Source: Candidatus Microgenomates bacterium
Lineage (GTDB): Bacteria; Patescibacteriota; Dojkabacteria; SC72
Direction of reading: 5' to 3'
Length of the DNA stretch: 7,736 nucleotides
Assembly (NCBI GenBank): GCA_012797935.1
Contig: JAAZOC010000091.1
Coordinates: forward strand, 1-7,736
Below, piece after piece: positions 6,144-7,736 of the stretch. The notes beneath the pieces were generated by a model. That model searched no databases, was not told where the DNA came from, and saw nothing but the letters and a program-made list of their open reading frames with translations. The position numbers and the translations under genes are program-made. Position 1 is the stretch's first letter; the number at the start of each line of letters is the position of its first letter.

Positions 6144-7403
6144 TATCTCTTCAATCTTAAGTAATCTGTTGTATTTAGCTAATCTTTCACCTCTGCTTAC
6201 TCCACCAAATTTACTTTGGTCTGCAGGTGTAGCAATTACTAAATCAGCAATGAAATCATCATTTGTTTCTCCACTTCTATGTGATACTACTGCTTTCATA
6301 CCATTGTCTACTGTTATTCTAATTGCATCAAGAGTTTCTGATACAGTACCAATCTGATTCAATTTGATTAGTACAGAATTCATTGATTTAAAATCAATAC
6401 CTTTTTGTATTAATTTTGTATTTGTTGTTAAGAGATCATCTCCAACTATTTGGAATTTCTCTCCAAATTCTTTTGTTACTAAACTCCAACCTTCCCAATC
6501 TTCTTCATCAAGAGGATCTTCTATGGAGTATATTGGATATTTACCATACCATTCTCTTTGCATTGCTATCCATTCTTCTCTGTCTAATTCTTTATTCTCA
6601 CTTTGTAATGTATATTTACCATCTTTGTAGAATTCTGAAGCAGCAAGATCGAGTGCAAAAGTAAAATCTTCTCCAACTTTCATTCCACTCTTTTCTATAC
6701 TTTCAATTATCATATCAAAAGCATCTTGATTGCTCTCTAACTCTTTTGGTGCATATGCTCCTTCATATCCTAAGCCAACTGAAAAACCTCTGTCATCCAA
6801 AACATCATGTAATGTATGAAATACTTCTGTACATTTTCTTAATGATTCTGAGAAAGAACCAAACTTTTTTACATTTGGAACAATCATATATTCTTGTATA
6901 TCTGTTGCCCAGTTACCGTGTTTTCCACCTTCCATGACTAAGATTTGTGGAGTAGGTAATACAAACTTGCTTACATTGTATTCTTTGTCCCAGTAGATCA
7001 TTCCAAGGTATTCATAGAGGTTTAATCCAAATTCGTTTGATACTGCTCTTGCAAATGCCATTGAGCAAGAGAGTATTGTGTTACCACCAAAATTACTTTT
7101 GTTTTCTGTTCCATCTGCTTTAATTAAGAGATCGTCAAATGCTTTCTGGCTATCAAAATCTTTGTCTACTACTAACTCTCTTATCTTTGTATTTACTAAA
7201 TTGACAGCATTGAGTACACCTTTTCCATGGTATCTTCCCATATCCTTGTCTCTTAGTTCCAATACTTCTGTTTTACCAGTAGATGCCCCAGATGGTACTT
7301 CTGCAACACCTTTTACTCCACTAAGGAGCTCAATTTCTGTTGATATTGTAGGTATTCCTCTAGAATCTAGTATCTCTCTTGCATGTATATCTTTTATTTT
7401 CAT
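6129..7403 (-). CDS. eno: Enolase (phosphopyruvate hydratase), somewhat divergent
   Basis: Glycolytic enzyme that interconverts 2-phosphoglycerate and phosphoenolpyruvate. It has 424 residues, the usual length. Magnesium ligands are Asp252 (DLAASEF), Glu295 (SIEDP) and Asp322 (GDD). Active-site residues include GASTGK at 39-44, the DIQE glutamate at 171, Lys347 (LIKLNQ), SHRSGET at 374-380 and Lys410. Two loops depart from the common form: the usual GG-x-HA-x-N reads GGKHGNW at 159-165 (His162 kept), and the usual DEGGFAP reads YEGAYAP at 213-219 (Glu214 kept). No Shine-Dalgarno sequence precedes the ATG; a TAGAAT at plus 7410-7415 sits six bases upstream and could be a -10 of a leaderless transcript. 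It ends convergently inside the end of tsaD. The assignment is safe; the altered loops are why I call it divergent. Confidence 0.95.
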   Translation of the reverse strand: MKIKDIHAREILDSRGIPTISTEIELLSGVKGVAEVPSGASTGKTEVLELRDKDMGRYHGKGVLNAVNLVNTKIRELVVDKDFDSQKAFDDLLIKADGTENKSNFGGNTILSCSMAFARAVSNEFGLNLYEYLGMIYWDKEYNVSKFVLPTPQILVMEGGKHGNWATDIQEYMIVPNVKKFGSFSESLRKCTEVFHTLHDVLDDRGFSVGLGYEGAYAPKELESNQDAFDMIIESIEKSGMKVGEDFTFALDLAASEFYKDGKYTLQSENKELDREEWIAMQREWYGKYPIYSIEDPLDEEDWEGWSLVTKEFGEKFQIVGDDLLTTNTKLIQKGIDFKSMNSVLIKLNQIGTVSETLDAIRITVDNGMKAVVSHRSGETNDDFIADLVIATPADQSKFGGVSRGERLAKYNRLLKIEEILAKR

Positions 7404-7477
7404 TTTTTTATTCTAATTATGTTATTTTTAACTATATATTTTGCAACAAAAAGAGTATTTTTGCAAAGAGAAAAGAA

Positions 7478-7506
7478 TTGAGTTTAGTTATACTGTTTGA
7501 TAGAAT
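7478..7506 (+). promoter_or_regulatory. Promoter of the tRNA-Leu/tRNA-Val pair
   Basis: TTGAGT (7478-7483) is 17 bp from TAGAAT (7501-7506), with the first tRNA starting 14 bases after the -10. A TATAAT at 7512-7517 is too close to the tRNA 5' end to serve it. Confidence 0.5.
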
Positions 7507-7519
7507 TAGTGTATAATAT

Positions 7520-7606
7520 GCCGAGGTGGTGGAAATGGCAGACACGCTACCTTGAGGTGGTAGTGGGATTTATACTCCCGTGCAGGTTCAACTCCTGTCC
7601 CCGGCA
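7520..7606 (+). tRNA. tRNA-Leu (anticodon GAG)
   Basis: A class II tRNA of 87 bases. The anticodon stem CTACC/GGTAG encloses TTGAGGT with GAG as anticodon. It has a long variable arm with a GGGA/TCCC stem, a T stem GCAGG/CCTGT around TTCAACT, and discriminator A at 7606. The D arm is the Leu type (GTG/CAC). The acceptor GCCGAGG pairs with CCCCGGC except for an A-C mismatch between 7524 and 7601. CCA is not encoded (the next bases are CAT), so the CCA-adding enzyme is needed. Confidence 0.95.
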
Positions 7607-7612
7607 CATTAT

Positions 7613-7686
7613 GGACGACTAGCTCAGCTGGTCAGAGCATCTCGTTTACACCGAGAGGGTCATAGGTTCGAATCCTATGTCGTCCA
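7613..7686 (+). tRNA. tRNA-Val (anticodon UAC)
   Basis: 74 bases with a fully paired acceptor (GGACGAC/GTCGTCC), D stem GCTC/GAGC, anticodon stem TCTCG/CGAGA with loop TTTACAC, T stem ATAGG/CCTAT around TTCGAAT, and discriminator A at 7686. It follows tRNA-Leu by six bases, so both are probably processed from one transcript. CCA is not encoded. Confidence 0.97.
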
Positions 7687-7691
7687 AATTT

Positions 7692-7736
7692 CTATATCTT
7701 CCTATGTCCGTATCTTCCTGTAACAGGATCTTTCAA
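7692..7736 (-). CDS. Possible C-terminal end of a minus-strand gene, partial
   Basis: Read on the minus strand from the window edge, 14 codons are open and end in TAG, giving LKDPVTGRYGHRKI. The composition resembles a real protein end, and two TATCTTCCT repeats (7695-7703, 7711-7719) fall within it. It is too short to identify, and an open frame of this length is easily due to chance. Confidence 0.3.
   Translation of the reverse strand: MKDPVTGRYGHRKI

Noticed and set aside
7078..7416. Open frames on the plus strand opposite enolase
   Set aside because: Shadow frames of a full-length enolase, with low-complexity Leu/Ser-rich products.
7716..7728. Short hairpin TCCTG-TAA-CAGGA after tRNA-Val as a terminator
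   Set aside because: Only five base pairs, no T tract follows, and it lies in a possible coding end.
1..7736. CRISPR arrays, insertion sequences or transposases
   Set aside because: No regularly spaced direct repeats, no terminal inverted repeats and no transposase or recombinase frame were found.

Overview
The window is AT-rich bacterial chromosome, probably from a lineage with compact, closely packed genes. Reasons: convergent genes whose ends overlap (3595-3598, 6129-6143), a fused TsaC-TsaE protein overlapping tsaD, and near-leaderless housekeeping genes with no clear Shine-Dalgarno sequence. A Candidate Phyla Radiation-type (Patescibacteria) host would fit, but this is inference. No marker here settles the taxonomy. 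All long genes read through in the standard code, so UGA is a stop.

Region 1 (1-2278) is the accessory part. It holds a 5'-truncated radical SAM/SPASM enzyme and, 15 bases after it, a 48-residue cysteine-rich acidic peptide that the ORF-length cutoff missed. A strong 14-bp stem-loop follows, then a 326-residue protein with an HEYSH zinc-protease motif. The small peptide has cysteines at exact four-residue steps (21, 25, 29, 33, 37, 41) and no basic residue. The simplest reading is a ribosomally synthesised, radical-SAM-modified peptide (RiPP) cassette of the CXXX-repeat / thioether type: maturase, precursor and a candidate leader peptidase. The first two genes look richer in G+C than the rest of the window, and only the precursor has a perfect Shine-Dalgarno sequence.

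Region 2 (2279-2700) is intergenic. It holds tRNA-Asp(GUC) on the minus strand, whose 3' end faces the RiPP cassette. Just beyond that end lies a degenerate copy of the tRNA T-arm region, which may mark an integration boundary. About 250 bases here have no protein gene and may include a structured RNA on the minus strand.

Region 3 (2699-7403) is housekeeping: a GGDEF diguanylate cyclase, thioredoxin, the t6A tRNA-modification genes tsaC-tsaE (fused) and tsaD, and a somewhat divergent enolase.

Region 4 (7404-7736) has a promoter, tRNA-Leu(GAG), tRNA-Val(UAC) and, at the edge, what may be the last 14 codons of a minus-strand gene.
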